A stretch of DNA of 64,000 bases from Grifola frondosa (taxonomy: Eukaryota > Basidiomycota > Agaricomycetes > Polyporales > Grifolaceae). The stretch lies in assembly GCA_001683735.1 (NCBI GenBank), contig LUGG01000003.1, forward strand, positions 1,612,001 through 1,676,000, in the 5' to 3' direction. Of the stretch, positions 1-12,483 are shown one piece after another. The notes under the pieces are model-generated. The model did not search any database. It saw nothing but the letters and a program-made list of their open reading frames with translations, and had not been told where the DNA came from. Positions within the stretch are counted from its first letter, which is position 1. Every line of letters begins with the position of its first letter. The translations under genes and the position numbers were made by a program.

Positions 1-2
1 TG

Positions 3-143
3 GCGAGGGAACGGGGGGTGCTATTGTTGACTGCGGGGAAGGATGCTGTGAGACTTGTTCCCAGCTTGAATATCAAGGTTGCGGAGGTAGACAAGGCTAT
101 GGAGGTGGTGGAGAGCTGTCTACACGTATTACAGACCGAGTGA
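3..143 (+). CDS. ARG8: 3' end of acetylornithine aminotransferase (partial, runs off the left edge)
   Basis: Only the last exon portion is present: 46 codons open from the window edge to a TGA at 141-143. The peptide contains LLLTAGKDAVRLVPSLNI, the C-terminal signature of the mitochondrial class-III aminotransferase that makes N-acetylornithine in arginine biosynthesis (T-A-G-x-x-x-V-R-x-V-P-x-L is typical of ARG8). The upstream catalytic part with the PLP lysine lies outside the window, so the call rests on this tail alone. It is tandem with and about 290 bp upstream of HEM1, so its 3' UTR and the HEM1 promoter share 144-433. Ornithine aminotransferase or another class-III enzyme is less likely because the tail reads closest to ArgD/ARG8. 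Confidence 0.75.
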   Translation, partial: ARERGVLLLTAGKDAVRLVPSLNIKVAEVDKAMEVVESCLHVLQTE

Positions 144-433
144 GCGGAAATGCATGTCTATGTATGAATGTACTTGGAGGAACGCGGAATGGAAATATAC
201 GGATCGAGGGGTGAGAAGAACCGGGGAGAGCATGCGGCGGTGTGTGGGACGACGCCAACAGATGTCACGCCGTCGAGGGCGTAGACTCTGATAGACTCTG
301 AAAATGGCCGGGGAAATGTTGTAGCCAATGATCGTTGCGTGATTACCTCTTGGTCAGCGATCTTGGATGCCCATAAGAGGCAGTCCCCCTCTTCTCCATT
401 CCGCCCATTATTTCTCTTCTCCCCCTCCGCACC

Positions 434-2592
434 ATGGACAAGCTCTCCTCCATCGCAAAGTTCAAGGCCTCCTGCCCCTTCCTCGGTCGCACAAAGACCT
501 CCACCCTCCGCACCCTCTGCACTTCCACGTCTCCCCGCTACCCCTCGCTCTCCCGCCTCACCGAAAAGGCTACAGAATGTCCCGTTATGGGCCCCGCCCT
601 CCAGCTCCGCTCCGGGCAGATGGCAGCGGGCTACGCTAGTCTCGCGGGCACCGCAGAGTTCAACAAGATTCCCGAGCACAAGGGTGTCCTTGCTTCGCCC
701 AGCGCCGCCAGCGCAGAGAAGTGCCCCCATGCCTCCAAGGCTCTCGCCGCCGCCCGCATGGCCGAGGATCTCGCCAACCTGAAGAACGAGAAGAGTGCAA
801 AAGCCGCTTCTGCGCCTTCCACCTCCAAGGCCCCAGCTACCGCTGCGGGGTGTCCCTTCCACGCCGCCACTGCCAAGGAGACAAAGCGCAAGTCCACCCC
901 CGGCGGGTTCGACTACGAGCAGTTCTACACCACGGAGCTCGAGAAGAAGCATCAGGACGCGTCTTACCGCTACTTTAATAACATCAATCGTATGGCGAAC
1001 AAGTTCCCCATCGCTCATACGGGGAACGTCAAAGACGAGGTTGAAGTTTGGTGCGCGAACGACTACCTCGGGATGGGCAACAATCCCATTGTGCTCGAGA
1101 CTATGCAGTACGTCGGATTGGCTCGTGCTTCCATGTTATTTTTCACTCACGCGATCGGCCGCAGTCGCACTCTAAACACGTACGGTCACGGGGCCGGAGG
1201 TACCCGGAATATAGCCGGGAATACCGGAATGCACCTTGCCCTTGAAGAGGAACTTGCCCAGCTGCACCGCAAGGACGCTGCCCTCGTCTTCTCTTCATGC
1301 TACGTCGCCAACGATGCTACTCTCACCACGCTGGGTTCCAAGCTCCCCGGCTGCGTCTACTTTTCCGACACCATGAACCACGCGTCCATGATTCAGGGGA
1401 TGAGGCACTCCGGCGCGAAGCGCGTCATTTTCAAGCACAATGACCTGCAGGATCTCGAGGCCAAGTTGGCGCAGTATCCCAAGGAGACTCCCAAGATCAT
1501 TTGTTTCGAGAGCGTTTATTCCATGTGTGGTAGCATTGGCCCCATTGCGGAGATTTGTGATTTGGCGGAGCAGTACGGTGCTCTCACTTTCCTCGATGAA
1601 GTGCACGCTGTCGGGTTGTACGGTCCACACGGCGCTGGCGTCGCAGAGCACCTCGACTACGAACTTCAGAAGCGCGCGGGTCAGAGCCCCGAACCCATCA
1701 AGGGTTCCGTGATGGATCGCATTGACATCATCACAGGTGAGTTGGATAACTTTCGCCTTACCTTTTGGTCCTCATTCATTTTTCTTTCTTTTCAGGGACT
1801 CTTGGAAAAGCATATGGTGCCGTCGGTGGTTACATCGCTGGCTCTATGGACTTCGTCGACACGATCAGGTCCTACGCTGCAGGCTTTATCTTCACCACTT
1901 CACTCCCTCCGATTAATATGGCGGGTGCCCGCGCCAGTATCTCCTACCAGCGACTGTTCAACGGCGACCGCCAGCTGAAGCAGCTTAACGTGCGCGACCT
2001 CAAGGGCCGCTTCGAGGCGCTCGACATCCCCGTCGTTCCGGGCCCGTCTCACATCGTCCCCGTGCTCGTCGGTGACGCTGCGCTTGCGCGACTTGCCTCG
2101 GACACGCTCCTCGCGAAGCACAACGTCTACGTGCAGGCAATCAACTACCCCACCGTCGCGCGCGGCGAGGAGCGCCTGCGCTTCACAGTGACGCCCGGAC
2201 ACAACATGGAACAGATCGCACGCCTCGCGCAGGCCGTCGACCAGACGTTCACGGAACTTGGCATGAAGCGCACGTCTGAGTGGCGTGCTGAGGGCGGGCG
2301 CGCGAGCGTCGGTATGCCGGACGCGCAGCCCGTCGAGCCCATCTGGACGGACGAGCAGCTCGGGCTGCTCGACGGCACGGCCCCGCGCACGTTGAAGGCG
2401 GGCCAGGAGCGCGTCGTGGACGCTCGTGCGGTCAGGATCACGCGCGAGAAGTTCAACAATCTTTTGGGGCCCGGTGAGGAGGGCGTCGATATGGACGTCG
2501 GCGTCGCGCAGGTTGTGGAGGCTGTGGCGCCCGGTCTTACGCTGCCCACTCCGCCCCTCGAGGCGTCCATACCCACCGCTGTTTCTGCTTGA
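434..2592 (+). CDS. HEM1: 5-aminolevulinate synthase, mitochondrial (first step of heme synthesis)
   Basis: Condenses glycine and succinyl-CoA to 5-aminolevulinate in the mitochondrial matrix, using PLP. Two exons (434-1736, 1796-2592) give 699 aa. The ATG sits in a good CACCATGG context. Residues 1-150 form a long Ser/Ala-rich targeting region with four Cys-Pro dipeptides (C14, C49, C97, C140), the layout of heme-regulatory motifs that sense heme in ALAS proteins. The catalytic core follows: the [10 protein letters not shown] segment, [10 protein letters not shown], the aspartate in [12 protein letters not shown], and the PLP lysine in [11 protein letters not shown]. The single 59-nt intron falls immediately before the PLP-lysine motif, splitting the Gly codon of ITG. 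The C-terminal extension beyond the aminotransferase fold is usual in fungi. No frame break is seen. The identification is firm. Heme feedback via the CP motifs is inferred from the family. Confidence 0.97.
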
Positions 2593-3073
2593 GCGTCGTT
2601 CGCTGCGGCGCTGTTGTTTGCCTGTAAACGTCAGTTGTGATATTTTGTTGTTCGCCGAGGATCGAATTAGTGCTTGTACTTGAGTGTGTTCGTCCGAGTC
2701 GTTGTTGTCGTGTTGTAGCTGCGGTTGAAGCAAAACAGTGTGTTCTGGTGTCTTATATTTTGTTTTGTGTGAGGGCCGTCAGATCAAATTGTGGGGTCAA
2801 ATGCACTCCTACTCGACGGTATATCATCGCAAATACTGCGCCAGAAATTAAGTGAGCGATCACGTAGTGTCAACTGTAAGAACGGCTAGTAATGTCCTTG
2901 CACGTTGTTCCCTTATATTATTATCCACGGCAACAGAGGCGGCAGGCTGGCTGGCGGTTGGCTGCGTTTCTGCGGCTTTTGAGGGAGTCTGGTCGGTTTC
3001 CGGCGCGGGTGGAGTTGGTGGAGAAAGGACCTCTCGACACGTTTTGATCAGAGTCTGGTGGACACCACAACAA
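2593..3073. other. Convergent 3' intergenic region
   Basis: This stretch separates the stop of HEM1 (plus strand) from the stop of the WKF-domain gene (minus strand). It is T-rich downstream of HEM1 as expected of a 3' UTR. I see no convincing ORF, RNA gene or repeat in it. Confidence 0.6.
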
Positions 3074-4096
3074 TTAATGTGAGTGGTTGGCATGGAATAT
3101 TCGGATAACGCGCGCACCTCCCGGACGCCTCCCTGTGTATTTGACAGGTATCGCACGACGAGCGGTATATGTGGCTCTGGGATCTACAATACGGGTCAGG
3201 ACTTTGGAAGTTGATGCCAGGATTTCAGCTAGTGGGATGCTCACTGCTTGGTCGGACCAGACATTACGCACGAGCCAGTTCTGGCGCGCCTTGTTGAACT
3301 TCCAATTACTGGGCTCTTCGAACTGGGTATAAGCGTAGTATAGCGCTACCGTATCGCGCAAGGTAAACACGTATTTGGGCGAGGATATAAGACGGGCGTG
3401 CGCACCTTTGCGAGCTTGGTCGCTGAGCGACTCGTCTTCGTTTGGGTCCGCGAAATCTGTCGAAGAGTGTTTTCGCTTCTTCTTTTTGTGCTCTTTCTCG
3501 CTGCTGTCTTTTTTTACTGCGCTGGTATCGTTGGTATCTTTTTTGTGTTTGCGCTTTTCTTTCCGCTTTTTCGGGGTGCCTTCATCTGTGGCATCGCGTC
3601 CCTCCTCGAGCTGCTCTATATCCTCTGGTTCATCGTGAACGTTCGAGGCGGCAACCATCTCTTTTGTCTTCTTCTTTCGCTTCTTCTCCTGCGCTGTTTC
3701 TTCCTCTTCGACACCTCCCTCCCCGACACTCTTCCTTTTCTTTTTTGTCTTCTTAGAGTCCTCTGCATCATCTGCCACGACCTCCGCTTCGCGTCGTTTC
3801 CGCTTTTTGGGCTTCACATCGGACGACGGTACGTCCACCGCAGGAGGTTGAGCCTCGTCGGCACCACCATGAGATGACTTATCCTTTGCCTTCTTATTTT
3901 TGTCCTTAATTCGCGAGCTATCATCATCTCGAGTATCGCTAGCAGTTTCTGGTGCTATGGCATTGCTGCGACGCGACTTCTTGCTCTTATTTTCTAGCAC
4001 AGAAGCATGAGGATCATGAGGAGTATCAATAGTGTCTTTAGACGTTTTAGATCTCTTTGAAGGCTTGTCGCCGGAGGGCTGAGTATCGAGAGACAT
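3074..4096 (-). CDS. WKF-domain nucleolar-type protein (C7orf50 / yeast YCR016W family)
   Basis: Intronless, 340 aa. Residues about 1-210 are a very basic and acidic low-complexity region full of K/R clusters (KKSRRS, KKKRKS, KKRKRR), which looks like a set of nuclear or nucleolar localization signals. The folded part lies near the C terminus: FTLRDTVALYYAYTQFEEPSNWKFNKARQNWLVRNVW, reported here in pieces as SNWKFNKARQNWLVRNVW, the eponymous WKF motif. Family members are nucleolar and associated with ribosome biogenesis, but no enzymatic activity is known. I chose the MSLDTQPSGDK methionine at 4096. An in-frame ATG 16 codons upstream (4144) would add a hydrophobic leader that fits a nuclear protein poorly. 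The gene is convergent with HEM1, and its promoter borders the large CpG-poor block. Confidence 0.8.
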   Translation of the reverse strand: MSLDTQPSGDKPSKRSKTSKDTIDTPHDPHASVLENKSKKSRRSNAIAPETASDTRDDDSSRIKDKNKKAKDKSSHGGADEAQPPAVDVPSSDVKPKKRKRREAEVVADDAEDSKKTKKKRKSVGEGGVEEEETAQEKKRKKKTKEMVAASNVHDEPEDIEQLEEGRDATDEGTPKKRKEKRKHKKDTNDTSAVKKDSSEKEHKKKKRKHSSTDFADPNEDESLSDQARKGAHARLISSPKYVFTLRDTVALYYAYTQFEEPSNWKFNKARQNWLVRNVWSDQAVSIPLAEILASTSKVLTRIVDPRATYTARRAIPVKYTGRRPGGARVIRIFHANHSH

Positions 4097-7000
4097 GGAG
4101 GGCAGGAGCAGCCACAGTTTCCAAACTGGTAAAATCACAAACAAGGCACGTGGCAGCCCGGTAGAATATTATTAGTTTCACATCAGTTTCAGAAATTTTG
4201 AGAAATAGATAATAGATATCAAGATAGATTATAAATTTATACATGTCTCTCACCATGGGCCAGAACCAATCACTGCGGTCCCCGGGAATTGTCTAAGTCA
4301 GGATTTGTGACAGATTGAGGTCAAATCCGAGGAAGATCCGGGGCTGACTAGGCACCAAAAGCAATTTGGGATAAACTCCAGAAGGACAACTGATCTGGCA
4401 GGATTATGACTGATATCCGCGTGTTGTGATCAGCATCAAATCCTCCTTATAGCATTTGGAATTCCTTGTATATCACCTGGCCCTGGATATGATTCACATA
4501 TTCTCAGGATTCACCTCAGCTTTAAGTATGTACATGTCACCATGAAACATGTCGAGCACAAGGGGGCATACTACCCTGTGATTACAGACTCATTGTTGTG
4601 CATTGAGGACAGCATGGGCATTGAGGATGCATTGACAAACTAGCTACTTGACAGTCACACATTGAAGAAGCTGCCCACACATTTGAGGTGACCTTCTTTG
4701 GACTGCAGCAGGGGCACTGCAGCGCTGTGGTGATCTGTGAATGGCACATGTGCAGATGTGAGGGCAATGTGCTGGACTGAGCACCATCATTCCACTTTGC
4801 AGTCAAGTTCTAGGATGCACTGAAGGAGAACAGTCACCTGCATGTTGAAAGGTGCACATCCAACCTGAACAGATTCAAATGTTGTTAATAAGTACTGAAT
4901 ATACACGAAAGAAAGACATGCACACCAAGGGACCATTCAGAGCTGGCACAGAGATGAGAGGAGAAGGCAAGATGGAAAGTCAATGACAAAGGAAGAATCT
5001 TATATGTCTGCTATGAATATCCTGGCTATGTTAAGCCCCAGATCTGAGTTGTCACCTAGTATAAAGATGGGCTATAGAAGAGATCTCATTGTTATCCTGC
5101 AAACAGGATTCTGGAAGTATCTATGCTTGAGATATGCAAAGGATATGCTAGGTACTGAGTATTCTGAAGTAATTTGCAGAAAGCTACAACTAAAAACCCA
5201 AGAGTATCCATGCTCAAGATATGAAAGATAGCTCATGTAAGTATGGGGCAGATTGGCATGGAATACACTTCGGATGGGTAGACAATTTCTTAATCTTGCT
5301 TAAATCTGGACTGAGGTAATTCTTGGGTTCTGCAGTGAATGTTTCTTCTATTAGGTTCATGGTCCTGTCACATGCATTTACTATTTTGTTTCACTGTCCC
5401 CATGCTGGGATTTATAGTCTTGAAGTAACACATCACCTGATTGTTCCCAGCACCCAAAGTGTGACAGTCTAGCCATGCAGATATGTGAAACTGTAAATTT
5501 GAGACTGTGAATTTACCCTATTATGCAAAATTTTGTGCCTGCTATTACACAGTGCCCTGACAGCTCTGAACCTCTGATCTCTTCCCAGCTGATGACACCC
5601 AATGTGACCACTCTGAGAGCCCCTAAATCTGAACTTAGCTTTCTTCTTTCATGAGATTCATATTCACGTGCTTAGATTCATGGGGTGCATTTATGATCAT
5701 GCCTTTCCATACCCTTCTACATTTAGTTAAGTGTCCACATAAGCATCTGTGACCCCACCCTGGAGTGAAAGCAAGCTGTGCTTGTTGTTGCAAAATATAA
5801 GATGTCTTCGCAATTCTGAGTGTTGGATGTGTGATCAAGCACTGGCAGTTCCAGTGCTGCACTATCTGTGTTTTTTGTTGGTGACAGTCATTTTTGCACT
5901 CAAAGGTGTAGACTCCAAGAATCAGGCTATTGTGACATTCTACTAACAGTCCATGCCTGCAAAATATAAAGCATTTGGCTGTTTCAAGGTAAGCTGCAAT
6001 TATGCCCAAATCACTAGTCACAAAGGTTAGTCAAGGTTAGGCAATTTATTGAGTATATACATGAAAAAAAATACTGAATTTTCCATTTGACATGTCAGGA
6101 GTCTGCAATAGTCTGAAAAATTACCTCTGGGTTATCCAGCTTGAACTTTTTGAGTATGGGCACATTGAACTCTGACTTATATTTAGAGTTATTCTGTGAC
6201 AAGTCTGATGGCTAGTGATTGTGTTTGCACACCTTTTAGTCATATGGGTCTGTGACTCACAGTCAGCCGGCTGGTAAAATACTTTATTTTCACAGCCCAG
6301 CTGAGAGTGGCTAGACAAGTCAATTTCTTTGTCATGGTGGACCAGCTGACTTTTCACATAATTTGCCCCATACAGGCTAGGTATGTTCCCAAACATTCAC
6401 ATTTTTCTGTTCTAGCAGACTAGCTGGTAGTATGTATATACTCATGCACACCACTTACACATCCATCTTTAAGTCACCTCATTGGCCATACACTATTTGT
6501 ACCATATAGTAGTTTGTCATATATAAGTACCATAATTTAGCAATTCTAATTCTTAACAATAATGCAAAGTAAAGTTTTACTCAGATACATTCACACATTA
6601 TTTATATAATCAAATCACAATAAAGATGCTGTGTTCTTGTTCAGATTCTAAGATTAACAGGATATAATTAGTGCAAATATCATGTCTGGCAGATGTTGTT
6701 TGGTGATTGCTAAAGCAATTGATCAGCCAGTGAATGCAGAAAACACTGTTGACAATATGTAAATGCTGTCAGTGATATAAATGCTATATAGACAAATGCT
6801 GATGGAGGCGACCTGCAAAGTAATTAGAAAAGAATCTGGTCTGGCTGAATAAACAACCCTGAAATCAATGTTATCTTGCTTTATTGCAATGTATTTCTAT
6901 GCTGACTTTGGATCTTTGTTCTAGTATGTGAATTGAAATATGATCAGAAATATTTGAAATCCTGGCCTAGCTGGGCCTATCTAACTTCTAACTTCTCTTA

Positions 7001-10000
7001 TGGTCACAATGAAACAATTGCCAGATGGAAAAATGGGTCACCAGATACTGTAGTTCTCAATATAGTGAAGATTGAGTATTTTATGACAACCTCTCCATGT
7101 GAGAAATTATGGAATCAATTCTCAAGGGTGCATCTTTGGTATGAGATTTTGCCAAATTTGCACTATTTTAAAAAGTCTTTCTAGCATGTAACATCAGAAA
7201 AGATAGGATTCTAGAACAGAAGCATTCCTGGAGAATTTTCTTATGGTGAACATAGTCTTGGTTATCATTATTGGTAAATTTATTTTGGACATCTGGTCCT
7301 TGTTCTTGACACTTCTAAATTTATCCATGTGATAATTCTTCTGGTACATGTACTGATTCACTAGAAAACTTATATGAAATGGTTTATAAACTTTGCTATG
7401 ATTTCTGAGTGCCTACATCACATTCTCTTTAGCCATGAAGATTCTGTACTGTCCCAACTACAGTAAAAAATGGAAATTTGATAATGATGAGAACTTTGTG
7501 GCCCATCTCTGGTGCTCAGCAAAGGTCATTCTTCATCACCAGTATGCATTCTATTTTTTATATGATGACTCATTTATAGTATTACAGAAGTGATTCCTAC
7601 AAGAACTGATATTTCAGAGAATGTGGCTGGATGGTGAAGATGTGGATGCTATTCAAGGTTGTTACCAGTGGCACTGTTAAATCCTCCAGCATTTTAAGGC
7701 CACTTAGTGGTTCAATGAGGACTTTAAGAATTATTGATGCATTGATTCATCTGACACCCTGCATTGGGACCAGTTCATGACATTTGCTATGAGCACCACA
7801 TTTATGAGATACATAAATGTAGATGGTTTATTTAAACATCTTAGTCATGCACTAATAGTTTAAAGATTGTGCCCAAACAGGATGGCTATGTGGAACCCCC
7901 AATCTTTCCATAGATTAGCAGGGCTATAAATGAGATGCAGGGGGTCAGTTTAGGGTTTGCAAAGAGGAGTCAACACTCTTCATCTTCACTCACAGCTATG
8001 CTGAAAAACAAGCCCACCATTAGTGTCAAAACATAGTTTTGCTCACTGACAAATGTATTTTGTAAACATTATTATCAAATAGTTACAATTTTTAGTGTTT
8101 TTGATCATCAGCACATCATATAAGATTTTAGCTGGAGTACTGACCAGCTTTCCCTGATATCAAGCTTTCTTGAACTTGGCTAATATCTAGTTTAAAAAAA
8201 TATGTCCATCATGAGCCTAAATCATCCAGATGAATATGATTTCTTCCATTTTGTGCTATTTATCTATATTTACTTCCAGAATATTTACAATCTTTTCCCT
8301 TGGCTCCTGATTCACACTTTGCTGGGTTGTCCACTGGCAATTCAATACATCACCATTACGATTGTCAGGCTTTGACTAACATTTTGTGATAAAAATATAC
8401 TATCAGTGTCAGTTCATTCTTGATGTTCTCAGTCATAGATGATATGTTCCATCAAATTCCACTAACTTTTTTTCATCAATCCTATGATCACATTTCTTTA
8501 ATTCATTGTTTGATCCATCTTATGTTCTATCCATGTGTATGTTCTCCACCTTAACTAATTCCTCTTAAACACATATTTGTCTTAGTGTAGCTGTCATTGA
8601 TGTCCTGTAAATGATGTCCTTTTTATTGAATTATCTGTTTATTTGTCTTGCTGTTATAATCTTGACACATAGTATTATATAAGTTAGCAAATTAATTTCA
8701 TCAACAATTCAAATTTGTTATATTGACAATTGCTGCTTTGACATTTATACTGTGACAAAGTGAAGCATGAGATAGCTAGTCAATAATTGGAGAATTAGTT
8801 TGTTAATGTTTTTATATCTATTAAAAATGAACAAAGGATTTATTTATATGGCAATATAGTATCTGTGATTTTTTATATGTCACACATTATGATTTTCTCA
8901 AAGGCATTTGGATAATTTTAACTGGGTCTTTACGTCTGACTAGACTAACATTGTGAATATTTCACAATACTCAGCCAGACTATGTTAGTGGCAATTATAC
9001 AACTGCTGACCATGCTATGATCACAAAAATGTTGTCATAATCAGCTGGGCTTTGGATACAGAGACATTGCATATTCTGGCTAGGCCTAGCTAATCTGTGG
9101 TAACAAAGTATCCTATCAACCAGCTGGCTGTAAGTGACAGATGTTATGACTGCATAGGCTCCTTCACCCTCCTTAAAGGATGTGCTAGCTATAAAGTAAC
9201 TTTACACTGTCATTAAGTCAGCCAATGTCAATCAGACATGGCTTCTCTCACTATTTAATGAAACTAAGATGTAATAGCTTATTCTGCCTAATCAGGCCTC
9301 AGCTACATCAGTGCACTCTGTAACTCAGTCAAAAGCCCTAGATAGTGCAGTTGTAAGTAATTCAGATTATCCAGTGACATAGCAAGGTGGGTATTAATCT
9401 TTATAGTCCAATTAGATTCAGTAAATAATAGCATCTTGCATAGGACTATCAGCAAAAACAATATCAGATCAATTTTTTGCTTTGTATATCATTGTTGCTG
9501 ACCTTAAACAAAATGAATATTTACAATGAAAAGACAATATTTTTCACCACAAGTTGAGATATTGGTGGCAAATGCAGAGGAGATTGTTATATGGGCTGAG
9601 CCAGTCCAAAAAACATTGAGAAAAAATAGTTGTATATGTCACCCAGCTTGAAATTCACATAGATATGATGAAGGATGATTGCTGAGTGCTGAAAATGGTG
9701 CACTAGTGGAGACTGAAGTAACTGTAAAGACTCAGAATGAATTCAACAATAAGATTCAATACATAAACTATTTGAATGTAAGCAAGAAATTGAGCACATC
9801 AGAACATTGTACACTCACCTAAGCCATGCAGTCTCTTGTGTGCATCTTTCTCCTCAAGATAATGAAAGTTTTGAAAAGTGCTGTCCTGCTAGAATTCTTG
9901 AAAAATGATCAGTTTTGGACAAAAAATAATGGATCAGACTTTATTCTTTCATCCATAATGAAATAGTTGACCTAAGAGTATGACCAGGTGGCTTTAGGAG

Positions 10001-11867
10001 ATTACTCAGATGATACAGCAGAGAGAACCTAAGTGGGTTCATTGATAAGTGCAAAGATGCTACAAGAGATCCCGATATAGATTCTGCACATAGTAATCAA
10101 GACCTCCTTCACAATAATGGTGAAGAAGTACAAGGAACATGTAACATTTATACAGCTGCATAAAAATTACACAACCTCAAGCACACATAAGTGTCCAATA
10201 TTCTATTTGTACATATACACTCATGTGATCCATTTATGTGTGCAGTACACACATTAATGTGTCACTATATTTAATCAACTATCCCTTATAGAAAGTATGA
10301 TCTCTTTAATAAAGACCCCAAAAAGTGAGTCTTTTATCTATTTTCCATCTTTGTAATGTCTTGCACTTTTAGGTTCATGTGTGATGTGTGCAAGGGTCAA
10401 ATCAAATCACAGGTCATAACCTCCTGAGTTTCATGCACAACAATGATATTGTTTCAAATTTTAACTCTCACAAACCAGAAATTGGAGCACTGAAGAGCAA
10501 TATATGCCAGTGACCATAAACGGTACAGACACTTCCAAACCAGGAGTTCTTCCTTTAGAATATTGAAGAACTAAAAAAAATCAGGATCTAGTGACTGGAT
10601 GTCCACTGAGGGACTCACATCGTTAATGTCACTCTTGCTAAATGTGACTCCATGGGCCAGTGTGATCACCTTGTCAAATATGATGCACACATCTGCCACC
10701 ACATACTTCTGGTGCTCTTCAAATGGTGTCACCCGATAGGCACCAAGATACTCCATACCGTTGCCCTATTCTCCCTCCTAATCACCTCCCGGAATACATC
10801 TTGGATGGGTATGCTTTGCTTTCTCTTGATATGTGTTGCTGATTGGAGTTTTGCAGTGCTAAATCTCATCTATAAGGGGCCAAATGCTGCCATCATGAAT
10901 ATCACCTCTGATATTAGAGAAATTGTGAAGAATGCTATAACACAGGTCACATCAAAGAGTCTCACATATACCTACCTTTTGGTAAATCAATGTTCTTATT
11001 TTTGCCTCATACTTACATTATTCTGTGCAGTTGCAGTTTACATTAAGCATGAATGATCCAAGGACAACAGAATATTTCACAATGCAACATTCATCAAAAG
11101 CATTATGTTCTTATTTGAAAATTCAAGGTGGGCCAAAAATACTCTTAAGTGGTGAAATTTGTAAGTGGCTCCATCATTGATGACCTGTTGCTGATGTCAT
11201 GGCTATATTTTATGTGAATTTTTAACATCTATGGGACTCAAAAGTGTTTGGTGATCAGATGAAGAATGACAATAAGATGACTATAATCTTTGCCCACCAT
11301 GCTGTCAGATGAATGAAATGCAGGCATGTTGGTCTCCTGAATTAAAGTATCTCAAGCTGGATGATCTTCCTCTCTGCAGTGCTCTTCCACTAGATGATGC
11401 TATCTCTCACAGTTGTGCATCTTGTGATCATATACCTCATGATCATGCACCTTCTCTTAGCTATGCATTCCTCAATATGTGCACTTTGCTTGATGCACAC
11501 AATGATCTTGGTCTTGTAGAAATGCATTCTGCTTTCATAGTTTTTAGCTCATGAATTCATGTATTAATTGAATATGGCAATAACAAAGATGGTTCAGATG
11601 ATAACACTGGCAGTGACATGAATTTTTCAAGTGGTTTAAGCAGCTTGAGTGGGAACTCCCACCTTATTCATTTATAGATACTATTATTTCAAATTCTTTC
11701 TGATATGTATGTATTATTCTTGTTATGCAGAAGTAATTTTTGAGCTTTGATGCAATTTGATGATTTTGACTAGATCCTTATCTTATCTGGCCATCGAGTG
11801 ATTATCAGCTGTAGATATTAACTAGTTCTATCAGACCACATTCATATCTTATCTTGCCCAATAAAGA

Positions 11868-11951
11868 TACTGTGGCAGATTATCTTCACCAATATGATTT
11901 CATCATATGTACTGTGGCAGATTATCTTCACTGATATGGTTTCATCATATG
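11868..11951. repeat. 42-bp tandem duplication
   Basis: Two adjacent copies (11868-11909 and 11910-11951) of a unit beginning TACTGTGGCAGATTATCTTC, differing at only three positions, followed by the first five bases of a third. The copies lie within the CpG-poor block. This is a simple slippage-type duplication with no visible coding role. Confidence 0.85.
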
Positions 11952-12181
11952 TACTGCTACATATTATACAATATTTTGAGACCTATACATTCCAGAGCAA
12001 CACATGGTATATGGAACTTTAATAAAGGATGATATTATGTTGAATTTTGGGAAATATGTATTATGGTAGATACTAATACAGTATTTAGTGGTTTTCTAAT
12101 GCATAACTGCAATGGCAGTGAACAAATAGACAGTAAATAAGTAGCTTATGACAATTATTAATTATTGAGTCACAGTGATGA

Positions 12182-12439
12182 TAAGATAGACCCAGTGTAC
12201 TTTTGACTGCTATAGTCACAATGTGACACATCACATGCACTCATCCGATAAGACCTTACCACATGTTTAAGACACTGGTTAAGGAGCAGAAATACTGTAA
12301 GTAATCAATACTGTCATTGTATTCCAAGGGTGAAATATTGTCAATTGACATGCTTATATAATCTAATGCATTTGTCTATGATCAGAAAACATAGATTTGG
12401 GTCACATGAAATAGTCAAAAGTACACTGGGTCCATCTTA
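12182..12439. mobile_element. 258-bp MITE-like element with about 28-bp terminal inverted repeats
   Basis: The left end carries GACCCAGTGTACTTTTGACT and the right end carries its reverse complement. The repeat extends a few bases on either side with one mismatch (AGATA versus AGATG). TA dinucleotides flank both ends (12182-12183 and 12438-12439), as expected for a TA-targeting Tc1/mariner-type MITE. The interior has no coding capacity. Only 44 bp separate it from the next inverted-repeat element. Confidence 0.75.
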
Positions 12440-12483
12440 GAATCATTGTTCACACAGCACCAGAGTTTTCAAAAGATGGTAGA

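Noticed and set aside
158..1018. 286-codon minus-strand frame over HEM1
   Set aside because: Shadow of the GC-rich HEM1 exon 1; Gly/Ala-rich with no domain. Similar antisense frames at 1900-2733, 30225-30848 and 43948-44790 are rejected for the same reason.
10571..11056. Overlapping 61- and 134-codon frames in the large AT-rich block
   Set aside because: Hydrophobic, stop-rich surroundings with no transposase or RT motif; not distinguishable from chance.
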